Source: Burkholderiaceae bacterium (GTDB lineage Bacteria > Pseudomonadota > Gammaproteobacteria > Burkholderiales > Burkholderiaceae_C). From it: 41,605 nucleotides of DNA. Of the stretch, positions 9,354 through 17,132 are shown piece after piece. Numbering within the stretch: the first letter of the stretch is position 1; each line of letters begins with the position of its first letter. Under the pieces are notes generated by a model. That model did no database searches and was not told where the DNA came from. It saw only the letters and a program-made list of their open reading frames with translations. The stretch is taken from assembly GCA_016790515.1 (NCBI GenBank), contig JAEUOY010000002.1, positions 1-41,605 on the forward strand. Direction: 5' to 3'. Made by a program: the position numbers and the translations under genes.

Positions 9354-10769
9354 TCAGGCCCTGGTGATGTGCAGCAGGTTGGTCGTGCCGGCGGTGCCGA
9401 AGGGCATGCCGGCAGCGATGACGACGAAGTCGCCCGGCTGCGCCAGGCCTTCGCGGCAGGCCAGCGCACTGGCCTTGGCCACCATGTCGGGCACGTCGGC
9501 CACGCCGCCTTCGGCGTGCACCGAGTGCACGCCCCAGGCCAGCGCCAGCCGGCGTGCGGTCTCGATCTCGGGCGTGATGCTCAGCACCGGCGCCGAGGGC
9601 CGCTCGCGCGCGGCGCGCAGGCAGGTGTAGCCCGAGCGGGTGTAGGTCACCATCGTCGCCACCGGCAGCAGGCTGGCGACCTGGCGCAGCGAGGTGCAGA
9701 TCGCGTCGGACACGGTGCGCTGCGGCGTGCTGTGCGAGGCGTCGATCGCCTCGCGGCAATGCGGGTCGGCCTCGACTTCGGCGATGATGCTGTCCATCAT
9801 CGCCACCGCCTGCAGCGGGAACCGGCCCGACGCCGATTCGGCCGACAGCATCACCGCGTCGGCGCCGTCGTAGATCGCGGTGGCGACGTCGGACGCTTCG
9901 GCTCGGGTGGGCACCGGCGCGCCGACCATCGATTCCAGCATCTGCGTGGCGACGATCACCGGCTTGCCGGCCTGGCGCGCGCTGCGCACGATGCGCTTCT
10001 GGATCGGTGGCACCTGCTGCGCAGGCATCTCGACGCCGAGGTCGCCACGCGCGACCATCACCGCGTCCGACAGTTCGACGATCGCGTCGAGGCGCTCGAT
10101 CGCGGCCGGCTTCTCCAGCTTCGACAGCACGCCGGCGCGCCCCTGGACGATCGCGCGCAGTTCCAGCAGGTCCTCGGGGCGCTGCACGAACGACAGCGCG
10201 ATCCAGTCGACGCCCAGTTCGAGACCGAAGCGCAGATCCTCGCGGTCCTTGGCCGTCAGCGCCGAGATCGGCAGCAGCACGCCCGGCACGTTGACGCCCT
10301 TGCGCTCCGACAGCCGGCCGCCGGCGATGACCTGCGTCTCGGCGAAATCGGGGCCGCAGGCAGTCACGCGCAGGCGCAGCTTGCCGTCGTCGAGCAGCAG
10401 GTCGGTTCCGGGCTTCAGCGCGGCGAAGATCTCCGGGTGCGGCATCGGCGCGCGTGCGGCGCTGCCCGGCGTGGGGTCGAGGTCGAGGCGGAAGCCGGCG
10501 CCGGCCTCCAAGTCGATCGGGCCGTCGGCGAAGCGGCCGATGCGCAGCTTGGGCCCCTGCAGGTCGAGCAGCACCGCGATCGGCCGCCCGGTCTCGCGTT
10601 CGATGCGCCGGATGATGGCCAGGCGTTCCTGGTGCTGGGCGTGGTCACCGTGGCTGAAGTTGAGGCGGAAGACGTCGGCGCCGGCTTCGAACAGCCGGCG
10701 GATGGTGTCGTGGTCGGCGCTGGCGGGCCCGAGCGTGGCGACGATCTTGGCGCGGCGTTGACGATGCAT
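9354..10769 (-). CDS. pyk: Pyruvate kinase
   Basis: Glycolytic enzyme of 471 residues transferring phosphate from phosphoenolpyruvate to ADP. Clear blocks: the N-terminal KIVATLGPAS, FRLNFSHG with Arg35 and Asn37 of the active site, LLDLQGPKLRIG, the catalytic lysine segment LSKLEKPAAIE, VARGDLGVE, VATQMLESM, and YDGADAVMLSAESASG. The length matches the bacterial PykA/PykF range. The ATG at 10769 immediately follows a run of nine C on the coding strand. The ribosome-binding sequence GAAGGG lies just before that run, so tract length sets its spacing. The upstream promoter carries two LacI-type operators. It is followed closely by the GH13 gene, linking glucoside hydrolysis to lower glycolysis. 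Confidence 0.96.
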   Translation of the reverse strand: MHRQRRAKIVATLGPASADHDTIRRLFEAGADVFRLNFSHGDHAQHQERLAIIRRIERETGRPIAVLLDLQGPKLRIGRFADGPIDLEAGAGFRLDLDPTPGSAARAPMPHPEIFAALKPGTDLLLDDGKLRLRVTACGPDFAETQVIAGGRLSERKGVNVPGVLLPISALTAKDREDLRFGLELGVDWIALSFVQRPEDLLELRAIVQGRAGVLSKLEKPAAIERLDAIVELSDAVMVARGDLGVEMPAQQVPPIQKRIVRSARQAGKPVIVATQMLESMVGAPVPTRAEASDVATAIYDGADAVMLSAESASGRFPLQAVAMMDSIIAEVEADPHCREAIDASHSTPQRTVSDAICTSLRQVASLLPVATMVTYTRSGYTCLRAARERPSAPVLSITPEIETARRLALAWGVHSVHAEGGVADVPDMVAKASALACREGLAQPGDFVVIAAGMPFGTAGTTNLLHITRA

Positions 10770-10778
10770 GGGGGGGGG
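10770..10778 (-). repeat. Homopolymeric C9 tract between ribosome-binding site and pyk start codon
   Basis: Nine consecutive G on the plus strand (C on the coding strand) abut the pyk start codon. The Shine-Dalgarno-like GAAGGG lies directly upstream, so tract length determines the spacing between ribosome-binding site and start. Slippage could therefore tune translation. Only the tract and its position are seen; any effect is inferred. Confidence 0.6.
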
Positions 10779-10908
10779 CCCTTCGGGCGTGGGTCAGTGG
10801 AACGAAGCGGTGCGGATCAGGCTGCGCGCCGGCGCGCTGGCGGAGCCGACCGGCGGCGTTCTGGCTGCTGGTTCACGCAGGCCGAGCGCATCGGCCGCGT
10901 CGATATCC

Positions 10909-10951
10909 AAACCGCTTTGGAGATTATCCAAAGCGGTTTCGGCCGCGTCAA
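10909..10951 (-). promoter_or_regulatory. pyk promoter with two LacI-family-type operators
   Basis: On the minus strand there is a near-consensus sigma-70 promoter: -35 TTGACG (10946-10951), a 17-base spacer, and -10 GATAAT (10923-10928). Two copies of a LacI/GalR-like half-palindrome flank the -10: AAACCGCTTT in the spacer (10930-10939, read on the minus strand) and AAAGCGGTTT over the predicted start point (10909-10918). Together they form a perfect 12-base inverted repeat (AAACCGCTTTGG and CCAAAGCGGTTT) with a 7-base centre, 21 bases (two helical turns) between operator centres. The repeat is not followed by a T run, so it is unlikely to be a terminator. The predicted 5' leader of pyk is about 147 bases. 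No LacI-family gene is present in the window. Confidence 0.68.
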
Positions 10952-11051
10952 GGACTTTCGTCGAGGCGGCTTCCTGCCGGGCTGGCGGCGACCTGGGGCC
11001 CGGGTCGAGCGGGTGATCGAGCGCGCCACGAGCGCGCCGGCGGCGCAGCGG

Positions 11052-12032
11052 TCACTCGCGCCGCGGGAACACCAGGATCATCGTCGCCGGAACGCGTCCG
11101 TCGGTGTCGCGCGGCAGCACCGCGGTGCGGTCGATCGCGCGCAGCACGGTCTCGTCCCACACCGGGTTGCCGCTGCTGCGGGTGATGCGGCGGCTGGTGA
11201 CGCTGCCGTCGGGCGCGCAGCGCACCTCGACCTCGGCGACCGGATTGCCGGCGACTTCGGCCGGCAGCACGATGTTGGGCTTGATCGCCGCCTTGATGCG
11301 GCCGGCATAGGCCGCCGACGGGCCGGCGTCGCGTGCGGTGCTGCCGGTGGCGGTGGCCGCGCCGGTGCCGGCCGCGCCGGCCTGGCCCAGCATGCGCTTG
11401 AGGTTCTCCTCGCGCTGCTTCGCGATCAGGGCCTCCTGGGCCTTCTCGCGCGCGGCCTGCTCCTGCTGTTGACGCTGCGCCGCCAGGTCCTTCTGCCGCT
11501 TGTCCTCGCGGGCCTTCTCGTCCTTGGCCTGCTGCTCCTTGCGGCGCTGCGCCGCCTGCTCCTCGGCCAGGCGCCTGGCTTCGAGCTTCTGCTTCAGCCG
11601 CTGCGCCTCTTCCTCCTCCTTGCGCAGGCGGGCCTGCTCGCGCTCGGCGGCTGCCTTCGCCTCCTGCGCCTGCTGTTCCCTCTTGCGCTGGGCGGCCTTC
11701 TCGATCGCGATCTCGGCGTCGCGGGCGGCGGCGACCTCGGCGGCGGTCGGGGCCGGCGGAGGGGCGGGCGCAGGCGCCGGAGCGGGTGCCGGGGAGGGCG
11801 CCGGGGTGGGGGCCGGCGGCGGGGGCGGCGCTGCGGCCGGCGCCGCCATCTGCGGCACGGCCGACCAAAGCTCGGCGCTCATCGCCGCCTGTGGGGCGGG
11901 CAGGCGCCAGTTCAGGCCCAGCGCCAGCGCGCCGATCAGCCCGGCATGCGCCAGCAGCGCCAGCGCGGCGCCCACGCCGAGCCGGCTGTCGTCGCGCGGC
12001 AGCAGCGTGTCGTGGGGCAGCGCCGCGGCCAT
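11052..12032 (-). CDS. tolA: Tol-Pal envelope protein TolA
   Basis: Inner-membrane-anchored periplasm-spanning protein of 326 residues that links the TolQR motor to TolB/Pal during outer-membrane constriction at division. One transmembrane segment lies at about residues 19-40. A Pro/Ala-rich hinge (about 60-95) follows, then a long charged Lys/Glu/Gln/Ala helical region (about 95-235), and a C-terminal TonB-like domain (about 245-326) with the AGRIKAAIKPNIV and GNPVWDETVLRAI blocks. It starts 6 bases after tolR. No tolB or pal follows; the next feature downstream is the pyk promoter. The helical region is too low in complexity for fine alignment, but the architecture is diagnostic. Confidence 0.93.
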   Translation of the reverse strand: MAAALPHDTLLPRDDSRLGVGAALALLAHAGLIGALALGLNWRLPAPQAAMSAELWSAVPQMAAPAAAPPPPPAPTPAPSPAPAPAPAPAPPPAPTAAEVAAARDAEIAIEKAAQRKREQQAQEAKAAAEREQARLRKEEEEAQRLKQKLEARRLAEEQAAQRRKEQQAKDEKAREDKRQKDLAAQRQQQEQAAREKAQEALIAKQREENLKRMLGQAGAAGTGAATATGSTARDAGPSAAYAGRIKAAIKPNIVLPAEVAGNPVAEVEVRCAPDGSVTSRRITRSSGNPVWDETVLRAIDRTAVLPRDTDGRVPATMILVFPRRE

Positions 12033-12038
12033 CGGGAC

Positions 12039-12467
<429 letters not shown>

Positions 12468-12473
12468 CGCGCC

Positions 12474-13166
12474 TTACCTCTGGGCGGGCGCCGCGGCCGG
12501 TTGCCCGGCGTTGCGCTGCAGGATGTTGGAGAACTCCTCGATGAAGCTCTCGAGCTGGATCGCGATGCGGTCGATGTCGCGGGCGAAGCGGTTGTAGGCG
12601 ACCACCGCCGGGATCGCCGCGAACAGCCCGATCGCGGTGGCCACCAGGGCCTCGGCGATGCCCGGGGCGACGGTGGCCAGCGTCACCTGCTGCACGTTGG
12701 CCAGGCCGACGAAGGCATGCATGATCCCCCAGACGGTGCCGAACAGGCCGACATAGGGGCTGACCGAGCCGACGCTGGCCAGGAAGCCGACGTTGCCCTC
12801 GATCACGTCGAGCTCGCGCTGCAGGCTGGCGCGCATCGCGCGGCGGGCACCGTCGAGCTGGGCGCTGGCCTCCTGGCGGCGCTCGCGCAGCTTCAGGAAC
12901 TCGCGCATGCCGCTGGCGAAGATGCGCTCCATCGGCGAGCTGTCGGTCCGGGCCGTCGCGCCGGCGTACAGCTCGTTCAGGTTCTTGCCCGACCAGAAGT
13001 CGCGCTCGAAGTCCTCGTTGCCCTGGCGCAGCCCGCGCAGGCTGAAGACCTTGCCGAAGATCACCGTCCAGCTCGCCAGCGAGGTGATCAGCAGCCCGGC
13101 CATCACCAGCTGCACGACGAAGCTGGCGTGCAGCACCAGGGTGATGATCGAGAAATCCTGGTTCAT
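12474..13166 (-). CDS. tolQ: Tol-Pal motor protein TolQ (MotA/ExbB family)
   Basis: Inner-membrane protein of 230 residues forming the pentameric proton channel of the Tol system. Three membrane segments are seen: near residues 16-36, and a pair in the second half (VGLFGTVWGIMHAF and the block around ALVATAIGLFAAIPAVVAYN). These include the conserved TolQ/ExbB residues of the latter helices. The frame extends further upstream, but the ATG at 13166 is chosen because it yields the standard N terminus and overlaps the ybgC stop as ATGA. Confidence 0.95.
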   Translation of the reverse strand: MNQDFSIITLVLHASFVVQLVMAGLLITSLASWTVIFGKVFSLRGLRQGNEDFERDFWSGKNLNELYAGATARTDSSPMERIFASGMREFLKLRERRQEASAQLDGARRAMRASLQRELDVIEGNVGFLASVGSVSPYVGLFGTVWGIMHAFVGLANVQQVTLATVAPGIAEALVATAIGLFAAIPAVVAYNRFARDIDRIAIQLESFIEEFSNILQRNAGQPAAAPAQR

Positions 13167-13600
13167 CGGGAGAGCGCTCGAGAGATCTGGGTGGGGAATC
13201 GCACCGGGCGGAAGCTGCCGGCGGCGACGCAGCCGATGCGGATCGTGCCTTCGCACAGCAGCGTGGCCGCCGCCCCGCCATTGTGGCGCCAGGCCTGTTG
13301 CTGCAATGTCAACGAGGCGCGGCCGGCCTCGGCGGGCCGCACGGTGATGTCGAGCTCGTCGTCGAGCCGCGCCGGCGCGAGGTAGCGCAGTGCGGTGTCG
13401 GTGACGATGAAGATCACGCCGGTGTCGTCGCGCAGCCGCTGCTGGCCGACGCCCAGCGCGCGCAGCCACTCGGTGCGGGCCCGCTCGAAGAACTTCAGGT
13501 AGTTGGCGTAGAAGACCACCCCGCCGGCGTCGGTGTCCTCCCAGTACACCCGCAGGCGGTGGCTGAAGGGAGGATCGGCCTCGCCGCCGGCCTCGGTCAT
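13163..13600 (-). CDS. ybgC: Tol-Pal-associated acyl-CoA thioesterase YbgC
   Basis: Hotdog-fold thioesterase of 145 residues, commonly the first gene of tol operons and thought to act in phospholipid or acyl-group turnover. The signature YWEDTDAGGVVFYANYLKFF contains the catalytic aspartate (Asp24 here, aligned to Asp18 of E. coli YbgC). The stop overlaps the tolQ start and the start overlaps the aminotransferase stop, each as ATGA, implying translational coupling through the operon. Length is typical for the family (about 135-145 residues). Confidence 0.94.
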   Translation of the reverse strand: MTEAGGEADPPFSHRLRVYWEDTDAGGVVFYANYLKFFERARTEWLRALGVGQQRLRDDTGVIFIVTDTALRYLAPARLDDELDITVRPAEAGRASLTLQQQAWRHNGGAAATLLCEGTIRIGCVAAGSFRPVRFPTQISRALSR

Positions 13601-14778
13601 GCCAGCGTTCGCTGCAGGCGGTGCAGCGCTTCCTCGAGCTTGTCGCGGCGGCTGGCGAACGACAGCCGCAGCCAGCGCTCGGGCTGGTGGCGGCCGAAGT
13701 CGCGGCCGGGCGTCAGCGCGACATGGGCGCGCTCCATCAGCGCGAAGGCGAAGTCCCAGCTGTCCGCGCTGTGCGCGCTGCAGTCGGCATAGGCGTAGAA
13801 CGCGCCGTCGGGCAGTACCGGCACCGGCAGGCCGAGCTTGCCGAGCGCCGGAACGACCAGGTCGCGCCGGGCGCGGAACTCGGCACGGCGGCGCTCGTAC
13901 TCGGCGATCGAAGCGGGGTCGAAGCAGGCCAGCGCGGCATGCTGCGCGACGGTCGAGGCGCAGATGAACAGGTTCTGCGCCAGCCGCTCGACCGGCGCGA
14001 CCAGTTCGTCGGGCAGCACCAGCCAGCCCAGGCGCCAGCCGGTCATGCTGAAGTACTTGCTGAAGCTGTTGACCGAGACGATGTGCTCGCCCAGCTGCAA
14101 CGCGCTGTGGCCGAAGGTGTCGTCGTAGCTGAGGCCGAGGTAGATCTCGTCGACCACCGTGACGCCGCTGTGCGCTGTCACGAGGGCGTCGATGCGCTGC
14201 AGCTCGTCGGGGTGGATCGAGGTGCCGGTGGGGTTCGACGGCGAGGCCAGCAGCACGCCGCGCGTCGCCGGGCCCCAGGCCTGCCCGACCGCGGCCGCGT
14301 CGAGCTGGAAGCGCTGCCCGGCGCTGGTCGGCAGCAGCCGCGCCACTGCATCGACCGCGGCGACGAAGTGGCGGTTGCAGGGGTAGCTGGGGTCGGGCAT
14401 CAGCACCTCGTCGCCGGCCTCGAAGAGCGCCAGGCAGGCCAGCTGCAGCGCCGCCGACGCGCCGGCGGTGACCATGATGCGGCGCGCCGGGATGTCGAGC
14501 CCGAAGCGCTGCGCATACCAGCCGCTCAGCGCCTCGCGCAGCGCCGGCAGGCCCATCGCCTCGGTGTACTGGGTGCGGCCGGCGCGGATCGCGCGTTCGG
14601 CCGCCTCCTGCACCAGCGGCGGCGCGGTGAAGTCGGGTTCGCCGATGTTCAGGAAGATCATCCGCTCGCCGCCCTGCGCCGGGTCGCAGGCAGGGCTGGC
14701 GGCGATGCGCTGCGCCGCCTTGGCGCACTCCATCACGTAGAACGGCTCGACATGGCTCAGGCGGTGGGCGAGCTTCAT
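13597..14778 (-). CDS. PLP-dependent class I/II aminotransferase
   Basis: Fold-type I aminotransferase of 393 residues. Family features: the NIGEPDFTAPP segment, VTAGASAALQLA, the SPSNPTGT loop, VVDEIYLGLSYD, the PLP lysine in SVNSFSKYFSMTGWRLGW, and an arginine near the C terminus in WLRLSFA for the substrate carboxylate. The substrate (aspartate, aromatic or branched-chain amino acid) cannot be decided. The ATG at 14778 is preferred. An upstream ATG at 14856 overlaps the RES stop as ATGA, but the 26 codons between them have poor third-position GC and low-complexity acidic residues unlike the rest. The stop overlaps ybgC, so this gene is part of the tol transcription unit. Confidence 0.9.
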   Translation of the reverse strand: MKLAHRLSHVEPFYVMECAKAAQRIAASPACDPAQGGERMIFLNIGEPDFTAPPLVQEAAERAIRAGRTQYTEAMGLPALREALSGWYAQRFGLDIPARRIMVTAGASAALQLACLALFEAGDEVLMPDPSYPCNRHFVAAVDAVARLLPTSAGQRFQLDAAAVGQAWGPATRGVLLASPSNPTGTSIHPDELQRIDALVTAHSGVTVVDEIYLGLSYDDTFGHSALQLGEHIVSVNSFSKYFSMTGWRLGWLVLPDELVAPVERLAQNLFICASTVAQHAALACFDPASIAEYERRRAEFRARRDLVVPALGKLGLPVPVLPDGAFYAYADCSAHSADSWDFAFALMERAHVALTPGRDFGRHQPERWLRLSFASRRDKLEEALHRLQRTLA

Positions 14779-14852
14779 GGGCGGCCTGCCTCGTCGGCCG
14801 GCTGCGGCATCGGTTTCTTCGTCGGCAGGAGCGTCGGCAAGGTCATCGATGG

Positions 14853-15587
14853 TCATTGTAGGAAGCCTGGGCGCGCCGCCGGCCCGACCGCGTGCGGCTC
14901 GCCCTTCTCGTACCAGTGGGTGATGCGCCGGCCGTCCCAGTGCAGGCCCAGGTGGCCGGCCGACCGGGCGTTGGCCAGCGCCCGCGGCACGAACACCGCG
15001 ACACATTCGCCGCCGGCGTCGCGCACGCTGTCGTAGACCAGCGCCGGGCTGCCGGCTTCGCGCAGCGCCCGGCCCAGCGCCTGGCTGACGCCGTAGTGGT
15101 CGGGGTCGTAGACCGTGCCCAGGTCGGCACCGGGCCGCGCGGTGGCGCGCAGGTCGTGCAGCGGCGGCAGCAGGTCGGCCTGGATCCAGCGCAGGTCGAC
15201 GTCGATCTCGGGCTCGGCCGTGCGCGCCAGGAAGCGCGCGCGGTGGTGGCTGACCTCGGCGATTGCCGTCGCCAGCGAGGCCGCGGCGTAGTAGACGCCG
15301 TAGTGGCCGTCGCTGAAGCGCGAGCCGTCGGGGTTCAGGTGGGTGAAGGCAGCCATGATCAGCGTCGCGCCGGGGCCGCTGACCCGGTCGGCCGGCGCCA
15401 CCAGCGACAGCTCGCCGAGCTCCTGGCGGATGCGCGGGTTGGTCAGCGACTCGATCGCGAACACGACATCGAGGTCTTCGGGCCTTGCGATCCCGTCGTA
15501 GAGGCCGACGGTCGGGTAGCGGCTGGCGATCAGCCGATGGCACGGGGTCCACGCCTGCGTGGTGACCGGCACCTGGTCCGGCGACAT
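14853..15587 (-). CDS. RES-domain toxin of a RES/Xre toxin-antitoxin pair
   Basis: Protein of 244 residues with the RES domain, named for conserved Arg, Glu and Ser. The Arg is in CHRLIASRYP, the Glu in SLATAIAEV, and the Ser probably in VYDSVRDAGGECVAVF. RES toxins studied in other bacteria (MbcT, ParT, Pseudomonas and Photorhabdus Res) consume NAD+. Activity here is inferred from the family. The ATG at 15587 overlaps the antitoxin stop by one base (TGATG), the usual coupling for such pairs. A few residues of the longer frame upstream are antitoxin sequence out of frame and were excluded. The position directly upstream of the aminotransferase-tol operon on the same strand is unusual for a potentially mobile toxin pair. 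Confidence 0.87.
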   Translation of the reverse strand: MSPDQVPVTTQAWTPCHRLIASRYPTVGLYDGIARPEDLDVVFAIESLTNPRIRQELGELSLVAPADRVSGPGATLIMAAFTHLNPDGSRFSDGHYGVYYAAASLATAIAEVSHHRARFLARTAEPEIDVDLRWIQADLLPPLHDLRATARPGADLGTVYDPDHYGVSQALGRALREAGSPALVYDSVRDAGGECVAVFVPRALANARSAGHLGLHWDGRRITHWYEKGEPHAVGPAARPGFLQ

Positions 15588-15997
15588 CAGGCCTTGCCGC
15601 CGCGCTGGGCGTCGAGGTACTGGCGCACGACGTAGAGATCGGCCACCTGGCCGCCCAGCATGCGCTCGAGCGCCGAGCGCCCGCCCAGGAACGGCGCTGC
15701 GTTCGGCCTGCGGATCCACTGGTGCGCCCGCTCGGGCACCGGCAGCAGCACCTGCAGCGCGGCGAAGATGCCGAACAGGTACGACAGCCGCTCGAGCACA
15801 TGGCGGTCGAGCGGGCCGACCTTGCCTTGCCGCCACTGGTAGAGCGTGGTGCGGCCGACGCCGAGCAGCGTCTGCTGCTCGGCCGCCGTCAGCTGCCAGG
15901 CTTCGGCCAGGCGCCAGAAGCTGCGCAGGGCCGCTTCGGCAGCCGCTGTCGAATGCAGGTCGACCGGCCGGGGCTCGGGTTTCAGAACAGCGCTCAT
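15587..15997 (-). CDS. Xre/MbcA/ParS-type antitoxin of the RES pair
   Basis: Antitoxin of 136 residues. The N-terminal half contains a Xre-like helix-turn-helix (LTAAEQQTLLGVGRTTLYQW). The C-terminal half matches the toxin-binding DUF2384 domain: the RLSYLFGIFAALQVLLP helix, the WIRRPNAAPFLGGRSALE block, and a closing helix containing VVRQYLDAQRGG. Such proteins occlude the RES active site and repress their own promoter. It starts at ATG 15997, close behind a good promoter at 16.0 kb, and its last base overlaps the toxin start. Confidence 0.88.
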   Translation of the reverse strand: MSAVLKPEPRPVDLHSTAAAEAALRSFWRLAEAWQLTAAEQQTLLGVGRTTLYQWRQGKVGPLDRHVLERLSYLFGIFAALQVLLPVPERAHQWIRRPNAAPFLGGRSALERMLGGQVADLYVVRQYLDAQRGGKA

Positions 15998-16018
15998 GTC
16001 GGCCTCTCGGTCGATCGG

Positions 16019-16047
16019 TTTATACGCCTACGGACGAAATTTTGCAA
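16019..16047 (-). promoter_or_regulatory. Promoter of the RES/Xre toxin-antitoxin operon
   Basis: On the minus strand TTGCAA (16042-16047) and TATAAA (16019-16024) are separated by 17 bases and lie just upstream of the antitoxin start at 15997. This is a short AT-rich island in otherwise very GC-rich sequence. Autorepression by the antitoxin is expected from the family, but no clear palindromic operator was resolved. The stretch 16048-16207 holds nothing else that I can support. Confidence 0.65.
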
Positions 16048-16207
16048 TTGGTTCATCAGCGAACATGGACCGATCCGCCCTGACCGGATCTCGGACATCG
16101 GACCGGATGCCTGCTGCGGTGGCCCAGGGCCGATCGGGCGGGGATGCGATGATGGGACCGGCGCGAAGGAGCGCCGATGGGATCGCGATCGGATCGAGAG
16201 GCCAGCG

Positions 16208-16417
16208 ATGCAGACCCTGGACGAGATGCGGCAGCGGCATCTGCTGACGGCCGAGCAGCATGCGCGCATCCACGCCTGGGTGTCGCGGGTGCGCACCCCC
16301 GAGGCGATCCTGGCGATGCCGGCCGACCTGTGGCGCGCCTTGTCGCTGGCCAGCGTGCTGATGAACCTCGACGCCGACCTGCTGCAGCCGCCGTTGCTGG
16401 GCGACGACGCGGCATAG
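16208..16417 (+). CDS. Small hypothetical protein (69 residues)
   Basis: Not recognised as a known family. The case for a real gene is the strong third-position GC in this frame, the ribosome-binding sequence AGAGG about 7 bases before the ATG at 16208, and a balanced helical composition (MQTLDEMRQRHLLTAEQHAR at the start, then HAWV and a LWRALSLASVLMNLDADLL segment). No signal peptide, membrane helix or cysteine motif is seen. It is transcribed away from the toxin-antitoxin pair and converges with the lipoprotein gene, whose stop is 22 bases away. Function unknown. Confidence 0.62.
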   Translation: MQTLDEMRQRHLLTAEQHARIHAWVSRVRTPEAILAMPADLWRALSLASVLMNLDADLLQPPLLGDDAA

Positions 16418-16439
16418 CCGGGGCCGCCGGGCGTCGGGT

Positions 16440-17132
16440 TCAGCCGGGCCCGGCGATCAGCGCGATGCGCCGGCGCAGGCGCTGCGCTGCGTCCGCTTCG
16501 CCGGCCTGCTCGGCGCGCTGCAACTGAACCCCCAGCCAGGCCAGCAGCGGTCGGCGCCAGCCCTGGGCCGATGCGGTGTCCGCCGCCTGGGCGATCACGG
16601 CCGGGTTGGCCCGGCCGGTCTGCAGCAGCACGCCGGCGGCGACCAGGCGCGAGACCGGATCGGCCACCTGCGCCAGCGCCGCGGCGGCCGCGTCGGCATC
16701 CACCGCCGCAGCCACGCCGCGTTGTGCCGCCGGCAACTGCGCGGTCTGCGCCGCCTGGGCCGCCGGCAGACGGCCGGCCAGGTAGTCGGCGTAGGCCAGC
16801 TCGGGTGCCGCGGCATCGAGCCGCAGCGTTTCGAAGCCGTCGCAGGGGCCGAACTCCAGGCTGGCGACGCGCACCGCGCAGCCGGTCAGCTCGGCCCGGG
16901 CCAGCAGGTCGGCACGGCCGGTGCGGGCGATCTCGCTGCGCGCACGGTCGAATTCCTGCCGGAACGCGCGGCCGTCGCCGCGCAGGTAGGCAGCCACTGC
17001 CTGGTCCAGCGAGGCATGTGCGGCGAGCTGCCAGTCGGGTGGCGGCGGGGCGCTGCTGCAGGCGGCCAGCAACAAGACGATGGCGCCCGGCCCGCAGCGG
17101 CGGGCAAGGCGGCGCGCGGACGGCCGCTTCAT
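16440..17132 (-). CDS. Predicted lipoprotein of the MCE (Mla-like) cassette
   Basis: Protein of 230 residues with a lipoprotein signal: basic n-region, hydrophobic stretch AIVLLLAAC, lipobox LAAC with Cys25 as the acylated residue. The rest is Ala-rich and helical without a family I can name. It overlaps the MCE-domain gene by 4 bases (ATGA), so the two are translationally coupled. By analogy with PqiC/YmbA-like lipoproteins that accompany MCE proteins it may help anchor a lipid-transfer path to the outer membrane, but no sequence similarity to PqiC was established. Confidence 0.78.
   Translation of the reverse strand: MKRPSARRLARRCGPGAIVLLLAACSSAPPPPDWQLAAHASLDQAVAAYLRGDGRAFRQEFDRARSEIARTGRADLLARAELTGCAVRVASLEFGPCDGFETLRLDAAAPELAYADYLAGRLPAAQAAQTAQLPAAQRGVAAAVDADAAAAALAQVADPVSRLVAAGVLLQTGRANPAVIAQAADTASAQGWRRPLLAWLGVQLQRAEQAGEADAAQRLRRRIALIAGPG

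Noticed and set aside
11760-11840. Repetitive Ala-Pro coding sequence in tolA as a possible DNA repeat element
   Set aside because: It encodes the ordinary Pro/Ala hinge of TolA.
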